Positions 46,722 to 57,053 are shown, numbered from the stretch's first letter. The stretch: DNA of 59,422 nucleotides from Nitrosomonas supralitoralis (GCF_003011925.2 NZ_PXXU01000019.1:1-59422); one strand, 5' to 3'. The notes: generated by a model from the letters alone, not told the origin. Program-made: numbers and translations.

Positions 46722-48025
46722 GCCGGAGTTTGATCGGTACTTAATTCTACTTCAGAAGTATCGGTTTGTTGCAGTTCCAGTGCAGCGGCTAATAGCGCCA
46801 AGCGTGCCACAACACCATAAGCATAAAAGCGATTCGGTATAAAGTTCGATTGGGATGCGCTCGGCTCCAGGCAAGTGGTTTCAAATGCCAAAGGAACAAA
46901 ATGCATGCCGGGAGCGTTCAAGTTTTCATCAATGCCACGTCCGGTATGTACTCGATAAAAGCCACCGACGACGTGGCGATCAATCATATAAATTACCGGT
47001 TCAGCCACCGCCTGATTGATCGTTTCAAAGGTGTACACGCCTTCTTGTACCAGCACATGGGAGACCTGTAATCCTTCTTTCACTACGGCCATTTTATTCC
47101 GCTGCCTGCGGTTAAGCTTATATATTTCCGAGCCATCTTTTACAGTCATGATTCCCATTCCATAAGTCCCTGAATCGGCTTTGACGATAACGAACGGGTC
47201 TTCCTTGACACCATATTGTTGATACTTTTTCCTGATCACTGAAAGAATTCGATCAACAGCGGCTGCTACGCATTCTTCTCCTTGTTTTTCATGGAAATTG
47301 ATTTCTCCGCATGAGCTAAAACGCGGATTGATTAACCAAGGATCAATATCAATCAGATTGGCAAATTCAAGTGCAATGCGATCATAAGCGGCAAAGTGAT
47401 TAGATTTTCGGCGTGTTGCCCAACCGGCATGCAAAGGTGGAATCACGATTTGATGCAGATTCTGCAAAATCTCAGGGATACCCGTTGATAGATCATTGTT
47501 AAGTAGCACAGCACAAGGCTCAAAATTTGCGACACTTAATTGATTGTCTTTTCGAGTAATCGGCTCAAGTCTAATAGACTGACCATCTAGAAGATCAATA
47601 TCGATTGCTGTAGTGACTTCGGGCAACAAGGTGCCAATACGTACATACAGTCCGGCTCGTTGCATGATGTTTTGCAAGGTGGCAATATTCTGCAGATAGA
47701 AAATATTACGTGTGTGATTCTCTGGGATCAACAATAAACTATGCGTGTCCGGACAAATCTTGTCGATAGCATTCATCATCGCCTGCACACATAAAGGAAT
47801 GAAGTCCGGATTAAGATTGTTAAAGCCCCCGGGAAACAAGTTGGTATCAACGGGGGCTAATTTAAAACCACTGTTACGTAAGTCAACAGAACAATAAAAC
47901 GGCACGGTGTACTCGCGCCATTTGCCCCTTATCCAATGTTCGATGGTTGGCATGGCATTAATGATGCGATTCTCGAGGTCAAGAATAGGGCCGTTCAGGG
48001 CTGTGGAAAGATGAGGTACTGGCAT
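46718..48025 (-). CDS. gshA: Glutamate-cysteine ligase, Acidithiobacillus-type
   Basis: First step of glutathione synthesis. 435 residues of the gshA family common in betaproteobacteria and Acidithiobacillus rather than the E. coli type: YCSVDLRNSGFKLAPVDTNLFPGGFNNL, LLIPENHTRN, VIVKADSGTYGMGIMTVKDG, VIYMIDRHVVGGFYRVH. It is coupled to gshB by an overlap and divergent from a Kef-like antiporter 118 bases away. Confidence 0.93.
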   Translation of the reverse strand: MPVPHLSTALNGPILDLENRIINAMPTIEHWIRGKWREYTVPFYCSVDLRNSGFKLAPVDTNLFPGGFNNLNPDFIPLCVQAMMNAIDKICPDTHSLLLIPENHTRNIFYLQNIATLQNIMQRAGLYVRIGTLLPEVTTAIDIDLLDGQSIRLEPITRKDNQLSVANFEPCAVLLNNDLSTGIPEILQNLHQIVIPPLHAGWATRRKSNHFAAYDRIALEFANLIDIDPWLINPRFSSCGEINFHEKQGEECVAAAVDRILSVIRKKYQQYGVKEDPFVIVKADSGTYGMGIMTVKDGSEIYKLNRRQRNKMAVVKEGLQVSHVLVQEGVYTFETINQAVAEPVIYMIDRHVVGGFYRVHTGRGIDENLNAPGMHFVPLAFETTCLEPSASQSNFIPNRFYAYGVVARLALLAAALELQQTDTSEVELSTDQTPA

Positions 48026-48143
48026 TTTGCTTTAAATGATTGAACCAGAGCAATTATACCACTAAGGCTTAAATAGATTGTGATCAGCTCAATCCTGAAG
48101 TATCTTATGATTTTCATGTATCCCTTCATGACTTTTACTCGCC

Positions 48144-50126
48144 ATGGTTAATCCGCTGCAACCGGTTCTAATTTTATTGGCCATCGCAGTTTTGGCCGTG
48201 GTCGTTTTCCGGCTCTTGCGCTTACCTCCAGTACTGGGTTATTTGCTGGCAGGTGTCAGTATAGGGCCGCATGCCCTAGGATGGATTTCAGACAACGAAG
48301 AAACACGTCATCTGGCCGAGTTTGGTGTGGTCTTTCTGATGTTTAGTATTGGCCTTGAATTTAGTTTGACTAAACTGATTGCCATGAAACGTATTGTGTT
48401 CGGTTTTGGAACGGCACAAGTGACTATCACGATTTTAGTTGTAATCATGATTGCTTGGGCACTGCAATTAGATTGGCGGGTTGGTCTGGTGCTTGGAGGG
48501 GCGTTAGCCATGTCATCTACGGCCATTGTAAGCAAAATGCTTGCAGAACGGGTGGAACTTAATGTTCCTCATGGAAGGCAAGTGATTGGCGTATTACTTT
48601 TTCAAGATCTGGCGGTCATTCCATTGCTAATTATCATTCCCGCATTGGTGATTGAAGTTGATGCGGATACTAACGATTTTAGTTATATGCTGACGATAGC
48701 AATTTTTAAGATAGCCGCTGTTCTTGGATTTATTCTATTCATTGGGCAAAAGCTCATGCGCCCATGGTTTCATTTAGTCGCCAGGCAGAAATCTTCGGAG
48801 TTGTTTGTTCTGAATGTATTGTTAATCACTCTTGGATTGGCATGGTTGACTGAGTTGGCAGGCTTATCACTGGCTTTAGGTGCATTTCTTGCCGGCATGT
48901 TGATTTCAGAAACGGAATATCGCTATCAAGTTGAAGACGATATAAAGCCATTCCGAGATGTGTTATTAGGCTTGTTTTTTGTGACTATTGGTATGTTGCT
49001 GGACTTGAGGGTGGTTTTTGAGAACTTTCTTTGGGTGTTTATTATATTGATAATGCTCATTGTTTTTAAAGTCACCGTGATTTCCGGATTGTCGCGCCTA
49101 TTTGGCGCTGAGTCCAGTGTGGCGATAAGAACAGGATTAAATTTAGCACAAGCTGGTGAATTCGGGTTTATTTTGCTGGCGCAAGCAAGCGCAGCAGGAT
49201 TAGTGGGAAATTCAATTCTTCAACCTGTTTTAGCAGCGATGGTACTGTCAATGTTTATTGCGCCATTCATGATTGAATACAGCGAACCATTGATTCATCG
49301 CTTTTACAGTTCAGATTGGATGCATCGCGCGATGCAAATAACGTCCATTGCAACACAAACCATGGTGACGCACAGTCATGTCATTATCTGCGGCTATGGG
49401 CGAAGCGGGCAGAGCATATCGCGTATTTTTGAGCAAGAATCGATACCGTTTGTTGCTTTGGATCTTGATCCGCAGCGAATTCATGAGGCTACCAGTGCTG
49501 GGGAGTCAGTTGTATACGGCGATGCAGCGCGACGTGAGGTTTTAATTGCAGCAGGACTGATGCGTGCAAGAGTATTGGTTGTGAGTTACTCCAATACAAT
49601 TTCAACTTTAAAAATACTGAAACATGTACAAGAATTGCGGCCAGACTTGTCTGTTGTCGTTCGAACCCGTGACGATTCCGATATTGATTTGTTGAAAGAT
49701 GCGGGTGCTACAGAAGTCGTGGCGGAAATTATGGAAGGAAGCTTGATGCTGGCATCCCATGCATTGATGTTTGTTGATATATCTACAGGCCGTATATTGC
49801 GACGTATACGAGAAATTCGTGAGCAACGTTACAGCTTATTGCGCGGCTTCTACCATGGGGCAGATGATGAAACGGAGAGTGATCATGAAAAATTATTTCC
49901 GCGGTTGCTGACAATATTGATTACCCCTGGCGCAGCAGCCATCAATAAAACTTTACGAGATCTTGATTTGACCAGCTTGACTGTCGAAGTAACTGCGGTT
50001 AGAAGACGAAATATCCGCGGATTAATGCCAACAGACGAGACGCGACTTGAGGCCGGTGACATTATTGTACTTAGAGGTACACAAGGTAATTTAGCTGCTG
50101 CAGAAATTAAATTGTTACAAGGTTAA
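48144..50126 (+). CDS. CPA2 K+/H+ antiporter, KefB/KefC-like
   Basis: 660 residues. The N-terminal antiporter domain of about 12 helices (residues 1-385) carries LRLPPVLGYLLAGVSIGPHALG, VFLMFSIGLEFS, SSTAIVSKML and FQDLAVIPLL. A TrkA-N/RCK domain is at about 410-530 (HVIICGYGRSGQSISRIFEQ, LDLDPQRI, GDAARREVL), then a TrkA-C domain at about 575-655. Kef proteins are gated by glutathione adducts, so a location next to and divergent from gshAB is suggestive. Alternatively a YbaL-like antiporter. Confidence 0.9.
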   Translation: MVNPLQPVLILLAIAVLAVVVFRLLRLPPVLGYLLAGVSIGPHALGWISDNEETRHLAEFGVVFLMFSIGLEFSLTKLIAMKRIVFGFGTAQVTITILVVIMIAWALQLDWRVGLVLGGALAMSSTAIVSKMLAERVELNVPHGRQVIGVLLFQDLAVIPLLIIIPALVIEVDADTNDFSYMLTIAIFKIAAVLGFILFIGQKLMRPWFHLVARQKSSELFVLNVLLITLGLAWLTELAGLSLALGAFLAGMLISETEYRYQVEDDIKPFRDVLLGLFFVTIGMLLDLRVVFENFLWVFIILIMLIVFKVTVISGLSRLFGAESSVAIRTGLNLAQAGEFGFILLAQASAAGLVGNSILQPVLAAMVLSMFIAPFMIEYSEPLIHRFYSSDWMHRAMQITSIATQTMVTHSHVIICGYGRSGQSISRIFEQESIPFVALDLDPQRIHEATSAGESVVYGDAARREVLIAAGLMRARVLVVSYSNTISTLKILKHVQELRPDLSVVVRTRDDSDIDLLKDAGATEVVAEIMEGSLMLASHALMFVDISTGRILRRIREIREQRYSLLRGFYHGADDETESDHEKLFPRLLTILITPGAAAINKTLRDLDLTSLTVEVTAVRRRNIRGLMPTDETRLEAGDIIVLRGTQGNLAAAEIKLLQG

Positions 50127-50369
50127 ATAGGTCACCATTTCTAAATGCAATGTCAAAATCCCCTGTTTGTATTGTGACTTTATCAAAAAGATTTCAGTAG
50201 TTTACGATGTGCAAAAATAGACAGTGCATTGAAGAAAGTGTATAGTTCGGGCACTGCCCTTTACTCTTGAGATTCAGAAAAGGGGAGGTGTTGAAGCTAC
50301 GAGATTGCCTCAACAAATCAAGAATGGCGCATAAAAAAAGCGCAAAATACATCATTTATGGAGGGAGAT

Positions 50370-51470
50370 ATGATTAAAGCTGTTCAGGCAGTTGTAGGAC
50401 TGGGATTGCTTTGTTTTGCTGCTACCCAAGTGGCAGCAGCACAAGACGTTTCTAAATTACCACGTGTAAAACAACAACTAGTGGCCCCACCAAATGTACC
50501 TGTACACGACCAGGTTGCCAAAGGCGGTCCAAAGATTGTTGAAGTACATATGGCGTTCGAAGAGAAACTTGTTGAAGTTGCTCCAGGTGCAAAAGTCTGG
50601 GGTATGACATTCAATGGCAGTATCCCCGCCCCACTCATCGTTGTGCATGAAGGCGATTATGTTGAATTGACATTATCCAATCCAAAATCCAGTACGCTGG
50701 CACATAATGTGGATTTTCATGCAGCGACCGGTGCGCTGGGTGGCGCTGGTTTGACATTGGTACAACCTGGTGAAGAAGTGGTTTTACGCTGGAAAGCTGT
50801 TAAACCTGGCGTATTTGTATACCATTGTGCGCCCGGAGGAACTATGATTCCATTCCACGTCATCTCTGGCATGAACGGAGCCATTATGGTATTGCCACGT
50901 GATGGTCTGAAAGACGCAAAAGGCAAACCCTACAAATACGATAAAGCATATTACATCGGCGAACAAGATTTCTATCTGCCAAAAGACGATAAAGGCAACT
51001 TCAAAACCTATGGCTCACCAGCTGAAGGCATGGCAGATATGCTGGAAGTGTCTAAAGGACTCATTCCAACCCACGTAGTATTCAACGGCGCCGTTGGTGC
51101 AATTACAGGTGACAACGCACTGAAAGCTAAGGTGGGCGAGAAAGTTCTGTTTATCCATTCACAAGCTAATCGCGCTTCATATCCGCATTTGATTGGTGGT
51201 CATGCTGATCTGTACTGGGTAGGCGGTTCATTCAGCGATACTCCGCTTACCAGCCAAGAAACCTGGTTTGTTCCAGCTGGTTCTGCAGTTGCTGCAGCCT
51301 ATGAATTTCATCAACCAGGTCTGTATGTATACCTCAGTCACAACCTGATTGAAGCTGTATTGCTGGGTGCTGCGCTGCACATGAACGTTGAAGGAAAATG
51401 GAACGATGATCTGATGACCCAACTTAAAGCTCCAGCAAGCTTTGACGCTAAAGCTGCAATGGATCACTAA
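50370..51470 (+). CDS. nirK: Copper-containing nitrite reductase NirK
   Basis: Reduces nitrite to nitric oxide in the periplasm. 366 residues from ATG 50370, chosen because GGAGGGAG lies just before it; the frame also has ATG 50358. A signal peptide ends at AAAQ. Cupredoxin copper ligands are [10 protein letters not shown] (type 1 and 2 His), [18 protein letters not shown] (type 1 Cys, His and Met) and [11 protein letters not shown] (type 2 His). The type resembles nirK of ammonia-oxidising Nitrosomonas relatives. It stands alone, without ncgABC, and ends at a clear terminator, so it is monocistronic. Confidence 0.93.
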   Translation: MIKAVQAVVGLGLLCFAATQVAAAQDVSKLPRVKQQLVAPPNVPVHDQVAKGGPKIVEVHMAFEEKLVEVAPGAKVWGMTFNGSIPAPLIVVHEGDYVELTLSNPKSSTLAHNVDFHAATGALGGAGLTLVQPGEEVVLRWKAVKPGVFVYHCAPGGTMIPFHVISGMNGAIMVLPRDGLKDAKGKPYKYDKAYYIGEQDFYLPKDDKGNFKTYGSPAEGMADMLEVSKGLIPTHVVFNGAVGAITGDNALKAKVGEKVLFIHSQANRASYPHLIGGHADLYWVGGSFSDTPLTSQETWFVPAGSAVAAAYEFHQPGLYVYLSHNLIEAVLLGAALHMNVEGKWNDDLMTQLKAPASFDAKAAMDH

Positions 51471-51514
51471 AATCTGATTTATTGATTTAGTATAGTTGTT
51501 GAAGTCACATTAAG

Positions 51515-51548
51515 AGACCTCAACCTGTAATGGGTTGAGGTCTTTTTA
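51515..51548 (+). terminator. Rho-independent terminator after nirK
   Basis: Perfect 11-bp stem (AGACCTCAACC and GGTTGAGGTCT) with a 7-base loop, followed by TTTTATT. Confidence 0.92.
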
Positions 51549-51601
51549 TTAGCAGGAAGATCGAACTTTCCCTTCCTGATCGTTTAACTATAACCGAACA
51601 T

Positions 51602-52129
51602 ATGCCAATTAAATCTCGTATTCGCACCATTCCTCATTATCCACGACATGGAATCATGTTTCGTGACATCACAACCCTGTTAAAAGATCCTTTGGGGCTA
51701 TATACAACAATACAGGAGATTGCTAATCGTTATGATGTGGTTACGATTGATAAAGTGGCTGGAATTGAGTCGCGTGGCTTCATCATTGGTGCGCCAGTCG
51801 CGTACCAATTAGGCAAGGGGTTCGTGCCTATTCGTAAACAAAATAAACTTCCTGCAGAAACATTAGGAAGAGACTACCAACTGGAATATGGCAGTGACCG
51901 TATTGAAATTCACGTAGATGCAATTCAACCGGGAGATCAGGTGCTTTTGATCGATGACCTGATTGCAACCGGGGGGACTGCTGAAGCTGCAGCAGGACTT
52001 ATAGAAGATATGGGCGGAGAAATCGTGGAATGTTGTTTCGTGATCGATTTGCCGGATGTTGGGGGGAGAGCGCGTCTCGAGAAACTGGGCCATAGCGTCT
52101 TTGCACTATGTGAGTTCGAAGGCGAGTAG
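51602..52129 (+). CDS. apt: Adenine phosphoribosyltransferase
   Basis: Salvages adenine to AMP using PRPP. 175 residues with the N-terminal [53 protein letters not shown] and the PRPP-binding motif [14 protein letters not shown]. The second codon gives MPIKSR at ATG 51602. It is convergent with mpl. Confidence 0.95.
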   Translation: MPIKSRIRTIPHYPRHGIMFRDITTLLKDPLGLYTTIQEIANRYDVVTIDKVAGIESRGFIIGAPVAYQLGKGFVPIRKQNKLPAETLGRDYQLEYGSDRIEIHVDAIQPGDQVLLIDDLIATGGTAEAAAGLIEDMGGEIVECCFVIDLPDVGGRARLEKLGHSVFALCEFEGE

Positions 52130-52146
52130 GCATCTGCAACAGATTT

Positions 52147-53541
52147 TCATTGATTTTTATGTAAGGCAGATAATAATTTATCATGAATGCCACCGAAGCT
52201 GCCATTGCTCATGATCAAGATATGATCTCCCGGCTTTGTGATCGCGGCGATATCTTGTATTAACTGATTTAAATCATCGTGGCAATCGACTTTATTATTT
52301 AATCCACTCAAGGTCGATTTTGCCCATTGCGAATCACGTGTGAAGCAAAAAATATGATCAGCTTCCTGCAAACTATGCGCAAGATAATCGTTCCAGACAC
52401 CCATTTTCATCGTATTTGAACGTGGTTCAAGTACCGCAATAATTCTTTCCTGACCAATGTGTGCTCTTAAGCCATTTAGTGTTGTTTGAATCGCGGTAGG
52501 ATGATGTGCAAAATCATCATAAACAGTGATATCGTTGACAGTGCCGCGTTTCTCCATGCGACGTTTTACATTCTTGAATTCTGATAATGCAGCAATTCCA
52601 GTTTTGACGGGCACCCCAGCATGTCTGGCAGCGATTAATGCCGCCAGAGCATTCATGCGGTTATGCTCACCTAATAATTCCCAGCACAGACGGTCTTGAT
52701 GGGTGCCTTCAAAATAAACATCCATTTCATTATCTGCGAGCAATTGAGCGCTCCAGCCAGCTTCAGTTCCAAATTCCTCCACCGGGGTCCAGCAGCCCTG
52801 CGTCAGGACTTGTTTAATATTTTCATCTTTTCCATTGATTACGATCAAACCGTTATTGGGAATAATGCGTACAAAGTGATGAAATTGCCGCTTGATGGTT
52901 AGCAGATCAGGAAAGATATCGGCGTGATCAAACTCAAGGTTGTTTAATATCGCAGTTCTGGGGTGATAATGAACAAATTTAGAGCGTTTATCGAAGAAAG
53001 CCGTATCATATTCATCCGCTTCGATAACAAAAAACGGTGAAACTTCAGTTGAATCTGATTCGGGATCTTGGGTAAGCTTTGATCGTATATTTCCAACTCT
53101 TGCAGATAGACCAAAATTCTCGGGTATTCCTCCGATCAAAAAGCCTGGATTTAATCCAGCGTAATCGAGTATCCAGGCTAGCATCGAACTGGTAGTGGTT
53201 TTGCCATGGGTGCCCGCAACGGCAAGAACCCATCGATGTCTCAGAATATTTTCTGATAACCACTGTGGCCCGGACATATAGGGTAAATTCCGGTTAAGAA
53301 TTTCTTCCATCAATGGATTTCCGCGGGTAATTACATTACCAATCACAAATATGTCCGGCTGAAGCTGGATTTGTTCGATTGAATAGCCCGATATTAATTC
53401 TATTCCTTGAGACTCAAGTTGTGTGCTCATAGGTGGATAAACATCTTGATCGCATCCAGTGACTTTATATCCGGATTCCCGCGCAATGGCGGCTATCCCT
53501 CCCATGAAAGTGCCACAAATTCCAAGTATATGAATGTGCAT
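52147..53541 (-). CDS. mpl: UDP-MurNAc:L-Ala-gamma-D-Glu-meso-DAP ligase Mpl
   Basis: Mur-ligase family enzyme that reattaches recovered murein tripeptide to UDP-MurNAc in peptidoglycan recycling. 464 residues: HILGICGTFMGGIAAIARE, the ATP motif VAGTHGKTTTSSML, NNLEFDHADIFPDL, LLGEHNRMNALAAL, VYDDFAHHPTAI and VLEPRSNTMKMG. All three domains are complete. Confidence 0.95.
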   Translation of the reverse strand: MHIHILGICGTFMGGIAAIARESGYKVTGCDQDVYPPMSTQLESQGIELISGYSIEQIQLQPDIFVIGNVITRGNPLMEEILNRNLPYMSGPQWLSENILRHRWVLAVAGTHGKTTTSSMLAWILDYAGLNPGFLIGGIPENFGLSARVGNIRSKLTQDPESDSTEVSPFFVIEADEYDTAFFDKRSKFVHYHPRTAILNNLEFDHADIFPDLLTIKRQFHHFVRIIPNNGLIVINGKDENIKQVLTQGCWTPVEEFGTEAGWSAQLLADNEMDVYFEGTHQDRLCWELLGEHNRMNALAALIAARHAGVPVKTGIAALSEFKNVKRRMEKRGTVNDITVYDDFAHHPTAIQTTLNGLRAHIGQERIIAVLEPRSNTMKMGVWNDYLAHSLQEADHIFCFTRDSQWAKSTLSGLNNKVDCHDDLNQLIQDIAAITKPGDHILIMSNGSFGGIHDKLLSALHKNQ

Positions 53542-53719
53542 GATCCAGCTTAAAAGAAAATCTCGATTAGAAGAAATAGAAAAACCAACAGACTGTCTTG
53601 ATTTGTAAATTATAGTTCATATGATTCATCTATAGAGCGAGTTGTTGCCGAAATTTTGCTAGTAATAGTGGTGCGGTGTAGTAGTGTAGTATTCTTTGAA
53701 TTCAAAATAATTTCTTTTT

Positions 53720-54613
53720 GTGAATACCCATCATTTGATAGAAAAGAGTTATCGTGGTCGGTTTGCTCCATCACCAACTGGACCTTTGCATTTTGGTTCA
53801 CTGGTTGCAGCTATAGGCAGTTATCTCGATGCTAAATTTAATCATGGCAAGTGGCTAGTCAGGATTGAGGATATTGATTCCCAGCGTGAAATTCCTGGAG
53901 CCACAAGTCAAATTCTATTTGCATTGGAGAGCCTAGGCATGGAATGGGATGAAGAAATTATTTTTCAAAGCCGACGCTCTGAAGTATATCGAGAAGCTCT
54001 TAATAGGTTAGAGAGCCACAATCTAGTTTATCCATGTACTTGCTCAAGAAAAGAAATTGCAGATTCCAGTATTATTGGTTTAAGTGGTCCAATCTATCCG
54101 GGAGCGTGCTTGAGAAATCCTCCTTCGTTGGACAAACCCTATTCACTGCGTATTCGGACCAATGAAAATCAAATCCAATTTCAAGATATTTTAAAGGGGA
54201 TGTATTCGCAAACGCTCAAGTCGGAGATTGGCGATTTTGTGCTACGCCGAGCGGATGGTATTTATGCCTATCAATTGGCCGTTGTAGTCGATGACGCTGA
54301 GCAAGGTATCACGCATGTTGTGCGTGGTGCAGATCTTTTGGATTCTACGCCGCGACAAATATTTCTCCAGAACTTGCTAGGCTATAACACGCCGCGATAT
54401 ATGCATCTTCCGGTCGCTACCAATGCAGCAGGTGAAAAGCTCAGTAAACAAACTAACGCCGAGCCAATCGAAATCGCAAATGCATTGCCACAATTAGTCA
54501 AGGCGCTGTATTTTTTGGGACATGATCCTCCTCTGGAGATTATTAAGGGTGATATTTCATCTTTCTGGCAATGGGCTAGAGAGAATTGGCAAATCAATCT
54601 TATTCCACAATGA
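53720..54613 (+). CDS. gluQ: Glutamyl-Q tRNA(Asp) synthetase
   Basis: Glutamyl-tRNA-synthetase paralogue lacking the anticodon domain; it charges glutamate onto queuosine of tRNA(Asp). 297 residues with RFAPSPTGPLHFGSLVAA (HIGH-like), zinc Cys residues in YPCTCSRKEI and YPGACLR, DDAEQGITHVVRGADLLDSTPRQ and KLSKQT (KMSKS-like). The start is GTG 53720, since no nearby ATG fits; no strong ribosome site is seen. Confidence 0.92.
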   Translation: MNTHHLIEKSYRGRFAPSPTGPLHFGSLVAAIGSYLDAKFNHGKWLVRIEDIDSQREIPGATSQILFALESLGMEWDEEIIFQSRRSEVYREALNRLESHNLVYPCTCSRKEIADSSIIGLSGPIYPGACLRNPPSLDKPYSLRIRTNENQIQFQDILKGMYSQTLKSEIGDFVLRRADGIYAYQLAVVVDDAEQGITHVVRGADLLDSTPRQIFLQNLLGYNTPRYMHLPVATNAAGEKLSKQTNAEPIEIANALPQLVKALYFLGHDPPLEIIKGDISSFWQWARENWQINLIPQ

Positions 54614-54773
54614 ATTTATCTGTAATGTGACTGGTTTCGAATTGAATCTGTCAAAGTAATATCTGTGCTAGTCTGTGGTATCAATGAATAGAAATATTGC
54701 AGAGATTTGCTGAGATTAAAGAACGATAACGCGGGAGATTTTGTTCCCTGATAGCATCAGATAAGGAGATGTT

Positions 54774-55940
54774 GTGGCTTTTTTGCCTTTTAATATAGCG
54801 AAACAAAAAAAACTGAAAGTAGTGATTGTGGGTGGAGGATACGCAGGACTTGCGGCATTAACCAATCTTTTGCAATTTGCTCCAGATACCGATATTACAC
54901 TCATAGATCCCAGGGCGCAGCATCTGAAGATTACCCATTTGCATGAAACATTCAGGTACCCAATAACAGATTTATTATTCTCATTTTGTGATCTGGAAAA
55001 TCGTTTCGGATGCAAACATGTGCGGGCATCGGTCAATTTTGATAAGAATACGTTGCAGAATTGCCAAAAAAACAAACAAATAATACTTGATGATGAAGCA
55101 GTTCTGAATTTTGATTATATGATCATTGCATCCGGGTGCGAGAATAGCGCAGTTGATGCTATGGACTCAACAAATGTATTCAGTTTGCATGATTTCACTG
55201 CTGCCAATGGATCTGATTTGTTGGACAATTTTTTTGATCAAGACAATACTTCAAAACAGGTGATTTCTGTCGTGGGCGGTGGCGCAACCGGAATACAGTT
55301 TCTTTTCGAAATAAAGCAATTCCTGGTTCGGAAAAAATATAAAACAGATTTACGTTTGATTCATTCGGGTGAGCATGTGCTTGAACAATTTCCTGAGGGT
55401 TTCGGGGCTTATGCTGAATCTCGTATGCGTGATTTAGAGATTGCTTTTTACCCTAACACATATTACAGTGAACAGCATACTGCTGAGATTTCGTTAGTCG
55501 ACAAGATAACAAAGAAGCAGTTTGAATTGTCGTCCAGTATGTCAATATTGTTTTTGGGCAAGAATCGGCAAAAAGCATATACGACTAACGCTTTTGGGCA
55601 GATTATAATTAATCAGAAGCCTTTGCAAAACATTTTTGCCGCCGGTGACTGTGCGCATTATCAATCGCTAGGATCAAATACCCTGACAGCACAGTCAGCC
55701 GTACGTAAGGGAAAGTTAGTAGCACGCAATATATTAAGACATTCAGGTTTTCCTGGGCTACTTGAACCCTACATGCACCACGAATTAGGCTACGTCGTAA
55801 GCATTGGACCTTCGGATGCTGTTGGTTGGCTGGTTTCGGAAGGAAATTTGATTACCGGCATCCCAGCACTGACAATAAAAGAGCTTGTAGAAGCTCAATA
55901 CGATTTATTATTGTCAGGTATCGATACTTACTTGGTTTAG
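54774..55940 (+). CDS. FAD-dependent oxidoreductase, NDH-2-like
   Basis: 388 residues with an FAD Rossmann motif (VVIVGGGYAGLAAL), a second nucleotide-binding motif (VISVVGGGATGIQFLFEI) and FAAGDCAHY near the C-terminus, the layout of type II NADH dehydrogenases and sulfide:quinone reductases. The redox Cys pair of SQR is not seen, so NADH- or NADPH-quinone oxidoreductase activity is more likely. GTG start with AAGGAGAT upstream. It heads a likely three-gene unit with a SRPBCC protein and a LOV protein. Confidence 0.82.
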   Translation: MAFLPFNIAKQKKLKVVIVGGGYAGLAALTNLLQFAPDTDITLIDPRAQHLKITHLHETFRYPITDLLFSFCDLENRFGCKHVRASVNFDKNTLQNCQKNKQIILDDEAVLNFDYMIIASGCENSAVDAMDSTNVFSLHDFTAANGSDLLDNFFDQDNTSKQVISVVGGGATGIQFLFEIKQFLVRKKYKTDLRLIHSGEHVLEQFPEGFGAYAESRMRDLEIAFYPNTYYSEQHTAEISLVDKITKKQFELSSSMSILFLGKNRQKAYTTNAFGQIIINQKPLQNIFAAGDCAHYQSLGSNTLTAQSAVRKGKLVARNILRHSGFPGLLEPYMHHELGYVVSIGPSDAVGWLVSEGNLITGIPALTIKELVEAQYDLLLSGIDTYLV

Positions 55941-55964
55941 CAAACACTACGCAGGAGAAATTTT

Positions 55965-56444
55965 ATGCTTGGTTTGTTTAAAGATAGCCCTGTAATCGGC
56001 AAGGCCAGTACAGTTATTCAAAGCCCGGCAGATAAGCTTTTCAATTTTATTGGCAATGATCTGCTTGCTAACTACCCTCGATGGTCGCCAGAAGTTAAGG
56101 AATTGGAGAAACAGACTGAAGGCCCAATACAACTGGGGACGATATGCCGGCAAGTACGTGTCGATCAAGGTAATCGATCTGAATCAACTTTTAAAGTTGA
56201 AGCTTTTGATATCGGTAAACGAATTTGTTTTAAAGGAACATCCGATCCTTATCGATGCGATTATGTGATGGAATCAATCAATGAGACTGAAAGCAGAATA
56301 ACATTTTCTTTTGAACTGCTAAGCTTGGATCTTCATGTACGACCCTTTGAGAAACTGGTGCGTATTGCGGTTCAGGATGGAACGGAGAGAACCATAAAAA
56401 ACATCAAAAAACTCATTGAAGCTGATATTGCTGGTTCAAAATAA
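55965..56444 (+). CDS. SRPBCC / polyketide-cyclase-like protein
   Basis: 159 residues with the START-like fold pattern: VIQSPADKLFNFIGNDLLANYPRWSPEVKELEK, then alternating strands and a long final helix (EKLVRIAVQDGTERTIKNIKKLIEAD). Members bind hydrophobic ligands or serve in stress responses; no catalytic motif is visible. It starts 24 bases after the flavoprotein gene with AGGAGA upstream, so it is co-transcribed. Confidence 0.8.
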   Translation: MLGLFKDSPVIGKASTVIQSPADKLFNFIGNDLLANYPRWSPEVKELEKQTEGPIQLGTICRQVRVDQGNRSESTFKVEAFDIGKRICFKGTSDPYRCDYVMESINETESRITFSFELLSLDLHVRPFEKLVRIAVQDGTERTIKNIKKLIEADIAGSK

Positions 56445-56500
56445 CCAATCATCGCAAAGTTTGCATTTAGCCAACAGTTGATTAACCTGGAGAGAAAATC

Positions 56501-56953
56501 ATGGATTTTATCGTTGAAAAAGACCCTGGATTAATTCCACAAGTATTGTCCAAGATTCTTGATTCATGTGTAAATGGAGTATCACTGGCTGACCCTGATC
56601 TAGAGGATTTGCCCCTGGTATATGTCAATAAGGCATTTGAAGCCATAACAGGTTATACATTGGAGGAAACCGTAGGCAAGAACTGCCGTTTCTTGCAGGG
56701 AAATGAACATGATCAAACAGCTGTTAGTCAAGTCCGGGAAGCCATAAAAAATAAAGAATCCGTAGAAGTGGTGCTGCGAAACTATCGCAAGAATGGCGAA
56801 TTGTTTTATAACCACTTACTGATGTCTCCGCTTTTTGACTCACACGGAAATCTGCTCTATTTCCTTGGGGTGCAGTATGATATTACTCCACAGATCCGTG
56901 CGGAAGAGGAAATTAAATCATTGAAAGAGCAACTTTCTGCACTTAAAAAGTGA
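56501..56953 (+). CDS. Short LOV-domain blue-light receptor protein
   Basis: 150 residues, nearly all one PAS/LOV domain. The canonical LOV motif GKNCRFLQG is present with the adduct-forming Cys C62, flavin-contacting Asn N94 (RNYRKNGELF) and N104 (FYNHL), and Gln Q125 (FLGVQYDIT). A C-terminal helix (RAEEEIKSLKEQLSALKK) looks like a J-alpha or dimer coiled coil. There is no effector domain, so it must signal through partners, perhaps the SRPBCC or flavoprotein encoded just upstream. An AGAGAAAATC leader precedes the ATG. Confidence 0.9.
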   Translation: MDFIVEKDPGLIPQVLSKILDSCVNGVSLADPDLEDLPLVYVNKAFEAITGYTLEETVGKNCRFLQGNEHDQTAVSQVREAIKNKESVEVVLRNYRKNGELFYNHLLMSPLFDSHGNLLYFLGVQYDITPQIRAEEEIKSLKEQLSALKK

Positions 56954-57053
56954 CAGCTGTATTCAGATATTGAACAAATCAGGCTGTATAAGTAGCTAGC
57001 AAGTGTTATTTATGTTTGGATATTAATCTATTATATTTTATAGCTATTGCGTT

